DNA of 64,000 bases from an uncultured Pelagibacteraceae bacterium (GTDB taxonomy: Bacteria; Pseudomonadota; Alphaproteobacteria; Pelagibacterales; Pelagibacteraceae): positions 1 through 64,000 of the forward strand of contig CACOXX010000002.1 in NCBI GenBank assembly GCA_902631265.1, written 5' to 3'. Made by a program: the position numbers and the translations under genes. Shown here one piece after another: positions 39,914 through 49,220 of the stretch (its first letter is position 1; every line of letters begins with the position of its first letter). The notes beneath the pieces were generated by a model, which ran no database searches, was not told where the DNA came from, and saw only the letters and a list, made by a program, of their open reading frames with translations.

Positions 39914-40774
39914 CTATTTGATGCCATGATTTCTATTGTAGTTAGATAATGTTGAAGGATTAATTCCTCTAAGATATTTTTGATTAACATCCCATATAGA
40001 AACCTTTAATGGATAGCACTTTGCAAGATCAGACGAATGTTCTGATCCACAGTCTCCACCAGGGCAAGCAGATAAAGCCCCTAATAAATCTGTTTCAGCA
40101 AAAAATTCCAAATAATCACCAGGTCTTACAGGACTTGACTTCATAAAATATTGCTTAGTGTCGTTAGTAAAGCCAGTAAGCATAAATACATTTAATACAT
40201 CATGTACAATTTTTTCTGCGTCATCTAATTTGATATTTTTCTCTTTAACCAAGGCTCTAGTTAAGTTTGAATGACAACAATAATGATAATCGTTGTTTGA
40301 TGTTAGTTTATACGTGTAAGGATCACATCTTGTACCAATAACATCATGGACTGATCCCCCGTCTTTGTCGTAACCATACCAATCTAATGTATCCCAAGTA
40401 ATTGTAGCTAATGATCTTAAATACGGGAAACTGCTAAACATTTTGTCTCCAACTGAAATATGTGTTCCATAGAGAGCTCTAGTTTTTCCAGAATAAAACC
40501 TTTCATTTAAATTATCAGCCTGAAATAAATTTAAATCTCCAACTTGGGGTCCTTCAACACTTTCTATTCTAAAAAAATTACCTGATTTAACATTAAAAGT
40601 TTTTGCATCTCTTGGAGGGACAATGACTTCATCAACTTGTTTGATGTGTTTTCTAGCTTCATGTAATATTTCAAGATTATTATTTATTGTATCATTTGGG
40701 TAACAAACAACAGGATCTGCTCCTACCCTGCTTTCAATATCAGTAGGTTTCTTAGAGAACTTCTTGATTTTCAT
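39914..40774 (-). CDS. DUF1989 (urea-carboxylase-associated family) protein
   Basis: This 286-residue protein resembles the DUF1989 family. Visible conserved parts are EVIVPPRDAKTFNVKSGNFFRIESVEGPQVGDLN, TRCDPYTY, CCHSNLTRAL and ALSACPGGDCGSEHSSD, with several Cys and His that could bind a metal. Two family members have been linked to guanidine breakdown as carboxyguanidine deiminase subunits acting with urea carboxylase. No such partner is in this window. It lies directly after the citramalate synthase gene, whose stop it abuts. The function is unknown. Confidence 0.75.
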   Translation of the reverse strand: MKIKKFSKKPTDIESRVGADPVVCYPNDTINNNLEILHEARKHIKQVDEVIVPPRDAKTFNVKSGNFFRIESVEGPQVGDLNLFQADNLNERFYSGKTRALYGTHISVGDKMFSSFPYLRSLATITWDTLDWYGYDKDGGSVHDVIGTRCDPYTYKLTSNNDYHYCCHSNLTRALVKEKNIKLDDAEKIVHDVLNVFMLTGFTNDTKQYFMKSSPVRPGDYLEFFAETDLLGALSACPGGDCGSEHSSDLAKCYPLKVSIWDVNQKYLRGINPSTLSNYNRNHGIK

Positions 40775-42376
40775 TTATTTACTTGCAGGAGCTTTATCCT
40801 TAAATAATTTGAAATCTAAACTATCGATAAGGGCTTTAAATGATGCATCAATTATGTTTGGTGAAACACCAATGGTAAACCAATTTTTTCCTTGGGAGTC
40901 TGTACTTTCAATCGATACTCTTGTGGTCGCTTCAGTTCCTGTATTTAAAATTCTAACCTTGTAGTCAACTAGTTTTAAATCTTTCAAATATTCAGAATAT
41001 TTTTCTAACTTAGTAACATTTTTTCTTATAGCGTTATCTAGGGCATGAACAGGTCCGTTACCTTCACCCTCACAGACTATTTGTTCACCATCCACTTCTA
41101 ATTTTGCTTTTGCTCTAGAAATAATTTTATCTTGATCATTTTTTGAAACTGAAACGTCGTATTCTTTAATTGATATATATCTTGGAATTTCCCCCATTAC
41201 TCTTCTAGCTAGCAATTCAAAAGAAGCATCAGCTCCATCATAACTGTAACCAATAAATTCTCTGTCTTTTACCTCTTCCAGAAGTTTTTTTACTTTTGGA
41301 TCGTTTTCCTCGATTTCTATTCCAATTGTTTTGAGTCTAGATAAAATATTTGATTTACCTGACTGATCAGAAACAACTATATTTCTGTTGTTGCCAACGT
41401 CTTCTGGATTTATATGCTCATAAGTTTTAGGATCTTTTTGAACTGCGGATACATGTAAACCACCTTTGTGTGAAAATGCTGCAGCACCTACATATGGTAA
41501 GTGTTTATTTGGTTTTCTATTTAGTATCTCATCAAGTAATCTTGAACATTGTGTAATATGTTTAATATTTTTTTCTTTAATACTTATCTCGAATTTATCT
41601 GATAATTCTTTTTTAAGATGAAAAGTTGGGATAATTGACATTAAGTTAGCGTTACCACATCTTTCACCTAAGCCATTTATTGTTCCTTGTATTTGTCTTG
41701 CTCCTGATAAAACGGCTGCAATTGAATTTGCAACAGCATTACCAGTATCATTATGTGCGTGAATACCTAAGTTTTCACCAGGAATATGTTCTGAAACTTC
41801 TTTAACTATTTTTGTAACTTCATGAGGAAGTGTTCCGCCATTAGTATCACAAAGAACTATCCATTTAGCACCGTTATCGTATGCAGCTTTAATGCAAGCT
41901 AAAGCATATTTTGGATTTGCTTTGTAGCCATCAAAGAAGTGTTCTGCATCAAACATGAACTCTTTGTTATTTTTTACAAAATGTTTAGTCGTCTCTATAA
42001 TGTTTTCTAAATTTTCCTCATTAGTTATTCCTAATGCAACATCAACATGAAAATCCCAAGACTTTCCTACTAAACAAACAGATTTAGTATTTGAATTTAA
42101 AATCGCTGACAAACCTGGATCATTTTCTGCACTTCGTCCAGCTTTCTTTGTCATTCCAAAAGCAGTAAATGTAGAATTTTTTAAATCCAAACCTTTTTGA
42201 AAAAATTCTGTATCAGATGGATTAGCACCTGGCCAACCTCCTTCTATATAATCTACACCAAGATCATCTAAAGCATGCGCAATTTTTGTTTTTTCATCAA
42301 TTGAAAAATGCACACCTTGTGTTTGAGCTCCATCTCTCAACGTTGTATCAAATATGTATAATCGTTCTTTACTCAT
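40775..42376 (-). CDS. cimA: (R)-citramalate synthase
   Basis: Starting from the ATG at 42376 (MSKERLYIFDTTLRDGAQTQG) gives 533 residues and a 4-nt ATGA overlap with cysS. The track start at 42388 is a TTG. DTTLRDGAQ marks the aldolase-type catalytic domain, HAHNDTGNAVANS the metal site and the C-terminal part (from about 430) the LeuA regulatory domain. The substrates would be pyruvate and acetyl-CoA, feeding isoleucine synthesis. The GAQTQGVHFS variant and length favour CimA over 2-isopropylmalate synthase or homocitrate synthase. Confidence 0.87.
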   Translation of the reverse strand: MSKERLYIFDTTLRDGAQTQGVHFSIDEKTKIAHALDDLGVDYIEGGWPGANPSDTEFFQKGLDLKNSTFTAFGMTKKAGRSAENDPGLSAILNSNTKSVCLVGKSWDFHVDVALGITNEENLENIIETTKHFVKNNKEFMFDAEHFFDGYKANPKYALACIKAAYDNGAKWIVLCDTNGGTLPHEVTKIVKEVSEHIPGENLGIHAHNDTGNAVANSIAAVLSGARQIQGTINGLGERCGNANLMSIIPTFHLKKELSDKFEISIKEKNIKHITQCSRLLDEILNRKPNKHLPYVGAAAFSHKGGLHVSAVQKDPKTYEHINPEDVGNNRNIVVSDQSGKSNILSRLKTIGIEIEENDPKVKKLLEEVKDREFIGYSYDGADASFELLARRVMGEIPRYISIKEYDVSVSKNDQDKIISRAKAKLEVDGEQIVCEGEGNGPVHALDNAIRKNVTKLEKYSEYLKDLKLVDYKVRILNTGTEATTRVSIESTDSQGKNWFTIGVSPNIIDASFKALIDSLDFKLFKDKAPASK

Positions 42377-43731
42377 TTTATTTTCCAAGTTGTTTTATCA
42401 TCTTTATCTTCAATTAAAATACCTTTATCTAAAAGTTCATTTCTGATTTCATCAGCTAATTGGTAATTTTTATTATCTCTAGCTGTGTTCCTGTCTTTTA
42501 TCTTTTGTAAAATCTCTTCCTCTGAAATTTCAAGAATATTCTTTTTAAATTCTTGCCATTTTGATATTGGTTCAGTTAACAAACCAATAAAGTTACATGC
42601 AGTGGTAAAAATTTCTTTGTCTTTGTCAGATCCTTTAGCAGCTTTATCATATAATTTATGAATATTACTTATGAAGCCAGGTGTATTTAAATCATCATAA
42701 AGAGGAGCTAAATCATCATCTGGTATTAATACTTTACCTTTTGGTTTTTTTTGGCATTCGTACCATTTATCTAAAGTTTTTTTTGATTGTGTTAATAAAT
42801 CTTCACTCCAATCCATTGCTTGTTTGTAGTGAGTTGAAATTAAAGCTAGTCTTAAAACTTGACCGTTATATTTCTGATAGAAATCTTTTATCTTAAAAAT
42901 GTTTCCTTGTGACTTTGCCATTTTTTCATTTGCTATCGTAATGAATCCATTATGTATCCAATAATTTGAAAAAGATTTATTATTAGCACAACTTGACTGA
43001 GCAATTTCATTTTCATGATGAGGAAATATCAAATCTCTTCCTCCGCCATGAATATCAAAAGTATCACCGAGATATTTTTTTGACATTGCAGAACACTCTA
43101 AATGCCATCCAGGTCTCCCTTTGCCCCAAGGTGAGTCCCAACTTGGCTCATCTTTATTAGATGGCTTCCACAATACAAAATCTTCTGGATTTTTTTTATT
43201 TTCTGAAATCTCAACTCTAGCTCCTGCTTTTAATTCATCTATATTCTTATTTGATAATTTTCCGTAATCTTTAAAACTAGAAACATCGAAATAAACATGA
43301 GAATTTTTTTCATAAGCATTTTTATTTTTAAGAAGAACATTGATCATTTCAACCATTAAAGAAATATTCTCTGTTGCCTTGGGCTCAAAAGATGGTTTTT
43401 CACAATTTAGATAATCACAATCATTGTGAAAACTATTGGTAATTTTTTTAGTTAAAACATCTATTGATATTTTTTTTTGTTTTGCGCTTTCAATAATTTT
43501 ATCGTCTATATCAGTTATGTTTCGAACATAAGTAACTGATTTATTTCCATACTTACATTTTAAAACCTTGAACAGAATATCAAATACTACTAATGGTCTT
43601 GCATTACCTATATGGGGATCATCATAAACTGTTGGTCCACATACATACATTTTCACTTTATTTGGATCTATCGGTTTAAATATTTCTTTTTTACCACCAA
43701 GACTGTTAGTTAAATATATATCTTTGTTCAT
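42373..43731 (-). CDS. cysS: Cysteinyl-tRNA synthetase
   Basis: The 452-residue class I synthetase shows the zinc and HIGH region YVCGPTVYDDPHIGNARP, the zinc ligands in GWHLECSAMS and HHENEIAQS, and the KMSKS-type EKMAKSQGN near residue 270. The length is near that of E. coli (461). It is coupled to cimA, so charging with cysteine and isoleucine-precursor synthesis share a transcript. Confidence 0.97.
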   Translation of the reverse strand: MNKDIYLTNSLGGKKEIFKPIDPNKVKMYVCGPTVYDDPHIGNARPLVVFDILFKVLKCKYGNKSVTYVRNITDIDDKIIESAKQKKISIDVLTKKITNSFHNDCDYLNCEKPSFEPKATENISLMVEMINVLLKNKNAYEKNSHVYFDVSSFKDYGKLSNKNIDELKAGARVEISENKKNPEDFVLWKPSNKDEPSWDSPWGKGRPGWHLECSAMSKKYLGDTFDIHGGGRDLIFPHHENEIAQSSCANNKSFSNYWIHNGFITIANEKMAKSQGNIFKIKDFYQKYNGQVLRLALISTHYKQAMDWSEDLLTQSKKTLDKWYECQKKPKGKVLIPDDDLAPLYDDLNTPGFISNIHKLYDKAAKGSDKDKEIFTTACNFIGLLTEPISKWQEFKKNILEISEEEILQKIKDRNTARDNKNYQLADEIRNELLDKGILIEDKDDKTTWKIK

Positions 43732-43776
43732 TATATTAGGAATATACCTTTAATTTAGATTTGTGAATCTATTTGA

Positions 43777-44514
43777 TTAATTGGGAATCTTGCATATTGG
43801 AATTGGCTCCATTTTATGCAAATTTGCTTTTCTGATTTGAATATATTTATCTCGATTTTTTGAATTCTCGTTATCCATGGCCTCTTCTATTTCTTTGTAT
43901 GATAATCCTAATTGTCCTTCATCAGTTCTACCATCATCCCAAAGACCATCTGTTGGAGCTGCATTAATAATATCATTAAGTATCTTTAGTTCTCTTCCAA
44001 GCTCCCATACCTCAGTTTTATTACAATCAGCTATTGGAGATATATCAACGCCACCATCACCATATTTTGTATAAAAACCAACTCCAAAGTCTTCAACTTT
44101 ATTTCCAGTTCCAACAACTATTCCGTTGTTAGCTGCTGCAACTTGATAAAGTGTTGACATTCTTAATCTTGCTCTTGAATTAGCCATCCCATGTTCGCTA
44201 CTAAAATCTTTTAGTGTACTTTCAAATGTTTTAAATAAACTGTCTAGTTCAACTGTATGCCCTTCAACATTTTTAAAATTTTTCTTTAACCATTCTTGAT
44301 GCCTTAAGCTTAAATCGTGTTGTGAACCATTTTGTTTAATTGGCATCGATAATACGATTGTTCTTAATCCAGTCATGGCACTGAGTGTGCTTGAAACTGA
44401 TGAATCGATACCTCCTGATATACCAATAACTAATGACTTAGCTTTTTTTGGCATTGAATTCACATAATTTAAAATCCAATCTTTAATAAATAATACTTTC
44501 TTAGAAGGTTCCAT
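43777..44514 (-). CDS. nadE: NAD synthetase, ammonia-dependent type
   Basis: The 245-residue protein has the ATP-pyrophosphatase P-loop GISGGIDSSVSSTL (about residue 30) and GTGNKVEDFGVGFYTKYGDGGVDISPIAD. There is no N-terminal nitrilase-type glutaminase domain, so it should use free ammonia. It converts nicotinate adenine dinucleotide to NAD. With nadK in the same window, two late steps of NAD(P) synthesis are covered. Confidence 0.94.
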   Translation of the reverse strand: MEPSKKVLFIKDWILNYVNSMPKKAKSLVIGISGGIDSSVSSTLSAMTGLRTIVLSMPIKQNGSQHDLSLRHQEWLKKNFKNVEGHTVELDSLFKTFESTLKDFSSEHGMANSRARLRMSTLYQVAAANNGIVVGTGNKVEDFGVGFYTKYGDGGVDISPIADCNKTEVWELGRELKILNDIINAAPTDGLWDDGRTDEGQLGLSYKEIEEAMDNENSKNRDKYIQIRKANLHKMEPIPICKIPN

Positions 44515-44551
44515 GATTCAAATATAAGACAAAATTAAAATTTTTAAATGT

Positions 44552-45931
44552 CTAAGATGCCGCTTTAATTGCATTTCTTGCATAGTTGGAATTCTTTTTA
44601 ATCTCATCTGAGATTAAGAAAGCCAATTCTAAAGCTTGATCTGCGTTCAATCTAGGGTCACAATGAGTGTGATATCTGCTTGATAAATCTTGTTCAGATA
44701 TATTTTTTGCCCCGCCTGTACATTCTGTCACATTCTGTCCAGTCATTTCTATATGCAATCCACCAGCATAAGAGCTTTCGCTTTGATGAACTGCAAAAAC
44801 ATTTTTAACTTCATTTAATACTTTATTAAATGGTCTAGTTTTAAAACCTGTTGTAGATTTAATTGTATTTCCATGCATTGGATCACATGACCAAATTACA
44901 TTTAAACCTTCCTTTTTAATTCTTCTTATCAACTTAGGTAAGAATTTTTCAACTTGATCGTGACCAAACCTAGATATTAAAGTAATTTTTCCTTTTTCAT
45001 TTTTTGGATTAATTACTTCGCAAATTTTTGCGATCTCTTCTGGTTTAGATGTCGGTCCACATTTTATACCAATTGGGTTTTCAATACCTTTACAAAATTC
45101 AACGTGTCCACCATCAAGTTGTCTTGTTCTGTCACCAATCCAAACAAAGTGTGCTGACGTTGCATGGTACTCTCCTGTAGTTGAGTCAACCCTTGCCATA
45201 CTTTCTTCAAATGGCAAGTGTAAAGCTTCATGAGATGTCCAGAAATTTACTGTTTTTAATCTTCTATTGAAATCTGAATTTATTCCACAAGCATCCATAA
45301 ATGCCAAAGCATCAGCAATTTTATCTTCAAGTTCTTTAAATTTTTTAGCTTGAGGACTTTTTTTAATATAACCTAAATTCCATAAGTGTACATTTTTTAA
45401 ATCAGCAAAACCCCCATTAGAAAACGCTCTTAAAAGATTCAACGTTGAAGCAGACTGAGAGTATGCCTTAAATAATCTTTTTGGATCATGTCTTCTAGAT
45501 TTTTCAGTAAAATCAATTCCATTTACGTTATCACCTAAGTAACTTGGTAATTCTTTGTCACCTTGTTTTTCAGTTGGTGCACTTCTAGGTTTTGCAAACT
45601 GTCCGGCTATCCTTCCAAGTTTTATAATTGGAAGCGAAGCTGAGTATGTAAGAACCAATGACATCTGAAGAATAACTTTAAATGTGTCTCTTATATTGTC
45701 CGGATTAAACTCGGCAAAACTTTCTGCGCAGTCTCCTCCTTGTAAAAGAAAAGCTTTTCCATCAACAACTTGTGAAAGTTGATCTTTAAGATGTCTTGTC
45801 TCACCAGCGAAAACTAGTGGAGGAAAAGATTTAATTTTACTCAATACCTGGTTAAGTTCCTTTTCACTTTCATAAGAAGGAACATGTTTGACAGGATATT
45901 TTCTCCAACTGTTTGGTTTCCAATTTTTCAT
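44552..45931 (-). CDS. aroG: 3-deoxy-7-phosphoheptulonate synthase, class II
   Basis: This 459-residue enzyme is the plant/actinobacterial-type (class II) DAHP synthase. Signatures are WKPNSWRKYPVKHVP at the start, LLQGGDCAESF, GRIAGQFAKPRS and HIEMTGQNVTECTGG. It condenses PEP and erythrose 4-phosphate at the head of the shikimate pathway. The symbol aroG is used loosely for this class. AAGG precedes the ATG at Shine-Dalgarno distance. Confidence 0.93.
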   Translation of the reverse strand: MKNWKPNSWRKYPVKHVPSYESEKELNQVLSKIKSFPPLVFAGETRHLKDQLSQVVDGKAFLLQGGDCAESFAEFNPDNIRDTFKVILQMSLVLTYSASLPIIKLGRIAGQFAKPRSAPTEKQGDKELPSYLGDNVNGIDFTEKSRRHDPKRLFKAYSQSASTLNLLRAFSNGGFADLKNVHLWNLGYIKKSPQAKKFKELEDKIADALAFMDACGINSDFNRRLKTVNFWTSHEALHLPFEESMARVDSTTGEYHATSAHFVWIGDRTRQLDGGHVEFCKGIENPIGIKCGPTSKPEEIAKICEVINPKNEKGKITLISRFGHDQVEKFLPKLIRRIKKEGLNVIWSCDPMHGNTIKSTTGFKTRPFNKVLNEVKNVFAVHQSESSYAGGLHIEMTGQNVTECTGGAKNISEQDLSSRYHTHCDPRLNADQALELAFLISDEIKKNSNYARNAIKAAS

Positions 45932-45990
45932 AATTCAACCTTAAGATGAATATATAACTAAATTATGACAAAAGAGAATAGTTATTTTTA

Positions 45991-47811
45991 TTATTCTACT
46001 GTTACTGATTTAGCTAAATTTCTTGGTTTATCAATGTCATAACCTTTTTTTAGCGCAGAATAGTATGCAAGCTTTTGTAAAGGAATTGTTACTAAAAATG
46101 GGAAAAGGTCATCTTCAGTATTTTCAACTTCAATAGTTTCCCAAATATTTTCAGAATAAACTTCATCTTTACTTTTATTTGTAACAAGCAAAACTTTTGC
46201 TCCTCTAGCTATAACTTCCTGCATGTTTGAAATAGTTTTTTTATAATGTTGATCTCTTGGAGCAATCACTACTACTGGCATTCCATCTTCTATAAGAGCT
46301 AGTGGTCCATGTTTCATTTCACCTGCAGGATAACCCTCTGCATGTACATAAGCTAATTCTTTCAATTTTAAAGCTCCTTCTAATGCTATTGGAAATGAAT
46401 ATCCTCTACCTAAAAACATTGAACCTTTTGCATCAACAAATGAACTGCATATTGATTGTATCTTGTTTTCAGTTTCTAAAGAATGTTTAACTAATTTTGC
46501 GAGATTAAATAAATTTTTAATCTTCTTTAAATAATCTTTTTTACTTATATCTTTCCTTTTTTGGGCTAATTTTAAGCAAAGTATATATAAAACAAGCATT
46601 TGTCCTAAGAAAGCTTTAGTTGATGCAACGCCGATTTCTGGACCACAATGAATAGGTAAAACGAATTTGGAGTCTCTAGCTATTGAGCTTTCAATAACAT
46701 TTACAACTGAGCATGTTTTCATTTTATTTTTGTTACAAAGATCTAAAGCTGCATAAGTATCAGCAGTTTCACCTGACTGAGAAACAAAAATATAAAGACA
46801 ATCTTTCTTAAATTTATTTTTTCTGTAACGAAACTCTGAAGCGATATCGATATTAACATCGAATGATGTTAGTTGTTCAAACCAATATTTTGCAATAAGA
46901 CAAGAATGATAAGCTGTGCCACATCCGATTAATGTAATAGAATTAATTTCTTTTTCTTTAAATGGAAAATTAAAAATATTTATGTCATTATTAATTTTGT
47001 CAATGTATTCATTGACACAATTTTTAATGGTATTTGGCTGTTCATCAATTTCTTTAGCCATGAAATGCTTGTAGTCACCTTTTTCATAAATTTGTTCGTT
47101 TGATGATAAATGTAATATTTTTTTATTTATCTTTTTTCCGCTTTGATTAAAAAACTCAACATTATCTTTTTTAATAATACAAAACTCCCCATCGTTAAGA
47201 TATGAAATCTTATTTGTCATAGATTTTAGAGCATAAGAGTCTGATCCTAAATAATTTTCTCCAGGACCATAGCCAACAGCTAAGGGTGAACCTCTTCTTG
47301 CACCAATTATTAAATTCGGATTATCTTTAAAAATTATACCTAAAGCAAAACTTCCATGAAGTTTTTTTAAAACTTTAATAATTGCATCTTTAAGATTATC
47401 TTTTTTTAAATATTCAGTAATAAGATGAACAATAACTTCAGTATCTGTTTGGGACTTAAACTTATGTCCTTTATTAACTAAAAACTTTTTTAACAATGTA
47501 GAGTTTTCAATTATTCCATTATGAACTACAGATACATTTTCTGATGAATGTGGATGAGCGTTAATTGTGTTTGGAATACCATGAGTTGCCCATCTTACAT
47601 GTCCAATTCCAACATTTCCTGTTAACTTTGATTTGGAAACAGCTTCCTCCAAACTTTCAACCCTACCCTCACATTTAACTTCTTTAATAAAGCCAGAGTC
47701 AATCGTAGCAATTCCTGCTGAGTCATATCCTCTATATTCTAATTTTTTTAGCGAATTTATAATTGGTGATGAAACCAATTTGTTGCTTGTTATTCCAATA
47801 ATTCCACACAT
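45991..47811 (-). CDS. glmS: Glutamine-fructose-6-phosphate aminotransferase
   Basis: The 606-residue enzyme has the N-terminal glutaminase with catalytic Cys2 (MCGIIGI), the GHVRWATHG and two SIS sugar-binding domains (VSQSGETADTYAAL; LGRGYSFPIALEGALKLKE). It ends with KSVTVE, the usual C-terminus. It makes glucosamine 6-phosphate for peptidoglycan and LPS. It follows the glmU fragment by 3 nt, so the two share a transcript. Confidence 0.97.
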   Translation of the reverse strand: MCGIIGITSNKLVSSPIINSLKKLEYRGYDSAGIATIDSGFIKEVKCEGRVESLEEAVSKSKLTGNVGIGHVRWATHGIPNTINAHPHSSENVSVVHNGIIENSTLLKKFLVNKGHKFKSQTDTEVIVHLITEYLKKDNLKDAIIKVLKKLHGSFALGIIFKDNPNLIIGARRGSPLAVGYGPGENYLGSDSYALKSMTNKISYLNDGEFCIIKKDNVEFFNQSGKKINKKILHLSSNEQIYEKGDYKHFMAKEIDEQPNTIKNCVNEYIDKINNDINIFNFPFKEKEINSITLIGCGTAYHSCLIAKYWFEQLTSFDVNIDIASEFRYRKNKFKKDCLYIFVSQSGETADTYAALDLCNKNKMKTCSVVNVIESSIARDSKFVLPIHCGPEIGVASTKAFLGQMLVLYILCLKLAQKRKDISKKDYLKKIKNLFNLAKLVKHSLETENKIQSICSSFVDAKGSMFLGRGYSFPIALEGALKLKELAYVHAEGYPAGEMKHGPLALIEDGMPVVVIAPRDQHYKKTISNMQEVIARGAKVLLVTNKSKDEVYSENIWETIEVENTEDDLFPFLVTIPLQKLAYYSALKKGYDIDKPRNLAKSVTVE

Positions 47812-47814
47812 ATT

Positions 47815-48426
47815 TTATTTTTTTCTTTTATAGTTTTTTACTTCAGTTTGCTTTGCCCTTGTAAGTGCTAAAGAACCACTTTTAACATTTTGAGTTATTA
47901 CAGAACTAGCACCAACAATCGCTTTTTTTCCAATTTTAACTGGGGCAACTAATGAGGTGTTTGATCCTATAAAGGCACCATCTTCAATTATTGTTTTACT
48001 TTTTTTAACTCCATCGTAATTGCAAGTAATTGTACCTGCACCTATATTAGATTTTTTTCCTATTGTTGCATCACCAATATAAGCAAGGTGATTTGCTTTT
48101 GAATTCTTTTTTAATCGAGATTTTTTAATTTCAACAAAGTTACCGACTTTTGAACCTTCTTCCAAAATAGTTCCAGGTCTTAAACGTGCGTATGGACCAA
48201 TTGAAACATTATTATCAACACTTACACCTTCAAGGTGAGAAAAAGCTAATATCTTAACATTGTTTTTGATTTTTACCTTCGATCCAAAAACAACGAATGG
48301 TTCGATTGTTACGTTTTTTCCAATTTTAGTATCATTTGAAAAAAAAACAGTCTCAGGTGCAGTCATTTTCACACCCTGATTTAAAAATTTTTTTCTAAAT
48401 TTATTTTGAATATCAGTTTGTTTCAT
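47815..48426 (-). CDS. glmU: GlmU C-terminal acetyltransferase domain, stand-alone
   Basis: This 203-residue protein matches only the second half of bifunctional GlmU. It begins in the linker helix ([24 protein letters not shown]) and continues through the left-handed beta-helix. Catalytic positions are kept: [25 protein letters not shown] (His) and ITCNYDG. The N-terminal uridyltransferase, normally about 225 residues with its LxxGxGTRM loop, is absent and not found elsewhere in the window. It should acetylate glucosamine 1-phosphate. The adjacent glmS supports an amino-sugar role. Confidence 0.88.
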   Translation of the reverse strand: MKQTDIQNKFRKKFLNQGVKMTAPETVFFSNDTKIGKNVTIEPFVVFGSKVKIKNNVKILAFSHLEGVSVDNNVSIGPYARLRPGTILEEGSKVGNFVEIKKSRLKKNSKANHLAYIGDATIGKKSNIGAGTITCNYDGVKKSKTIIEDGAFIGSNTSLVAPVKIGKKAIVGASSVITQNVKSGSLALTRAKQTEVKNYKRKK

Positions 48427-48496
48427 TGATTTTTTCTTATAGATAAGTATTTATGATAAAGAATTCACAAAATATTTCTTAATAATACTTTTTAAA

Positions 48497-49186
48497 ATGA
48501 GTCAAAAATTCACAGTTTTAGTAGATTTAGATGGAACCATAGTAGATACAGCTCCAGATCTAATGAATGCACACAATTATGTAATGAAAAAGTTTGGTTA
48601 CAAAACAAAGACAACAGAAGAAATTAGAAACCTTGTTGGTAAAGGTGCTGGCGCTTTGATTGGAAGATCTATTTGGGGAACAGCCAAAAAAGAGTTTGGA
48701 AAAATATCAGATAAAAAAATTAAAGATGAAATGGTAAAAGATTTTATAGATTATTATGGAAAGAATATTGTCAACGAAAGTAAAATTATTGATGGTGTTT
48801 TAGAATTTTTAAGGTGGTCTAAACAAAACAGTATTTCTTTAGCAGTTTGCACTAATAAACAAGAGCATTTGGCAATTGATTTGTTAAAAAAAATAAAAAT
48901 TTTTGATTATTTTGAATATGTTGCTGGTAGTAATACTTTTGATTATTGCAAACCTGATCCTAGACATTTAACTTCTGTGATTGAAATTCTTCAAGGGGAT
49001 GTAAAAAAATCTTTAATGATTGGTGATAGTGAAACAGATTCTGCTGCAGCTAACTCTGCAAACTTACCATTTATATTGCTCGAGGACGGATATACTGATA
49101 AAAAAGTAAATGAAATACCTCATGATCACTTGGTAACAAACTTTCAGGGTATTGAGAAAATAGTTTCAAAATATTTGAATACTTAA
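48497..49186 (+). CDS. gph: HAD-family phosphatase, phosphoglycolate phosphatase-like
   Basis: The 229-residue protein has HAD motif I LVDLDGTIVDTAPDLM (residues 7-22), motif II VCTNKQ, the KPDPRHL lysine and motif IV MIGDSETDSAAANSA. This is the Gph subfamily pattern. It probably removes phosphate from 2-phosphoglycolate or a similar metabolite; specificity cannot be set from sequence. It is divergent from glmU and ends 34 nt before prpD. Confidence 0.82.
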   Translation: MSQKFTVLVDLDGTIVDTAPDLMNAHNYVMKKFGYKTKTTEEIRNLVGKGAGALIGRSIWGTAKKEFGKISDKKIKDEMVKDFIDYYGKNIVNESKIIDGVLEFLRWSKQNSISLAVCTNKQEHLAIDLLKKIKIFDYFEYVAGSNTFDYCKPDPRHLTSVIEILQGDVKKSLMIGDSETDSAAANSANLPFILLEDGYTDKKVNEIPHDHLVTNFQGIEKIVSKYLNT

Positions 49187-49220
49187 AATAAATGAAGTAC
49201 TAAACTCAAAAAGGAATAAA

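Noticed and set aside
47812-48426. A glmS-type ribozyme or riboswitch ahead of glmS
   Set aside because: Only 3 nt separate glmS from the upstream gene, so no leader RNA fits; glmS ribozymes are also a Gram-positive feature.
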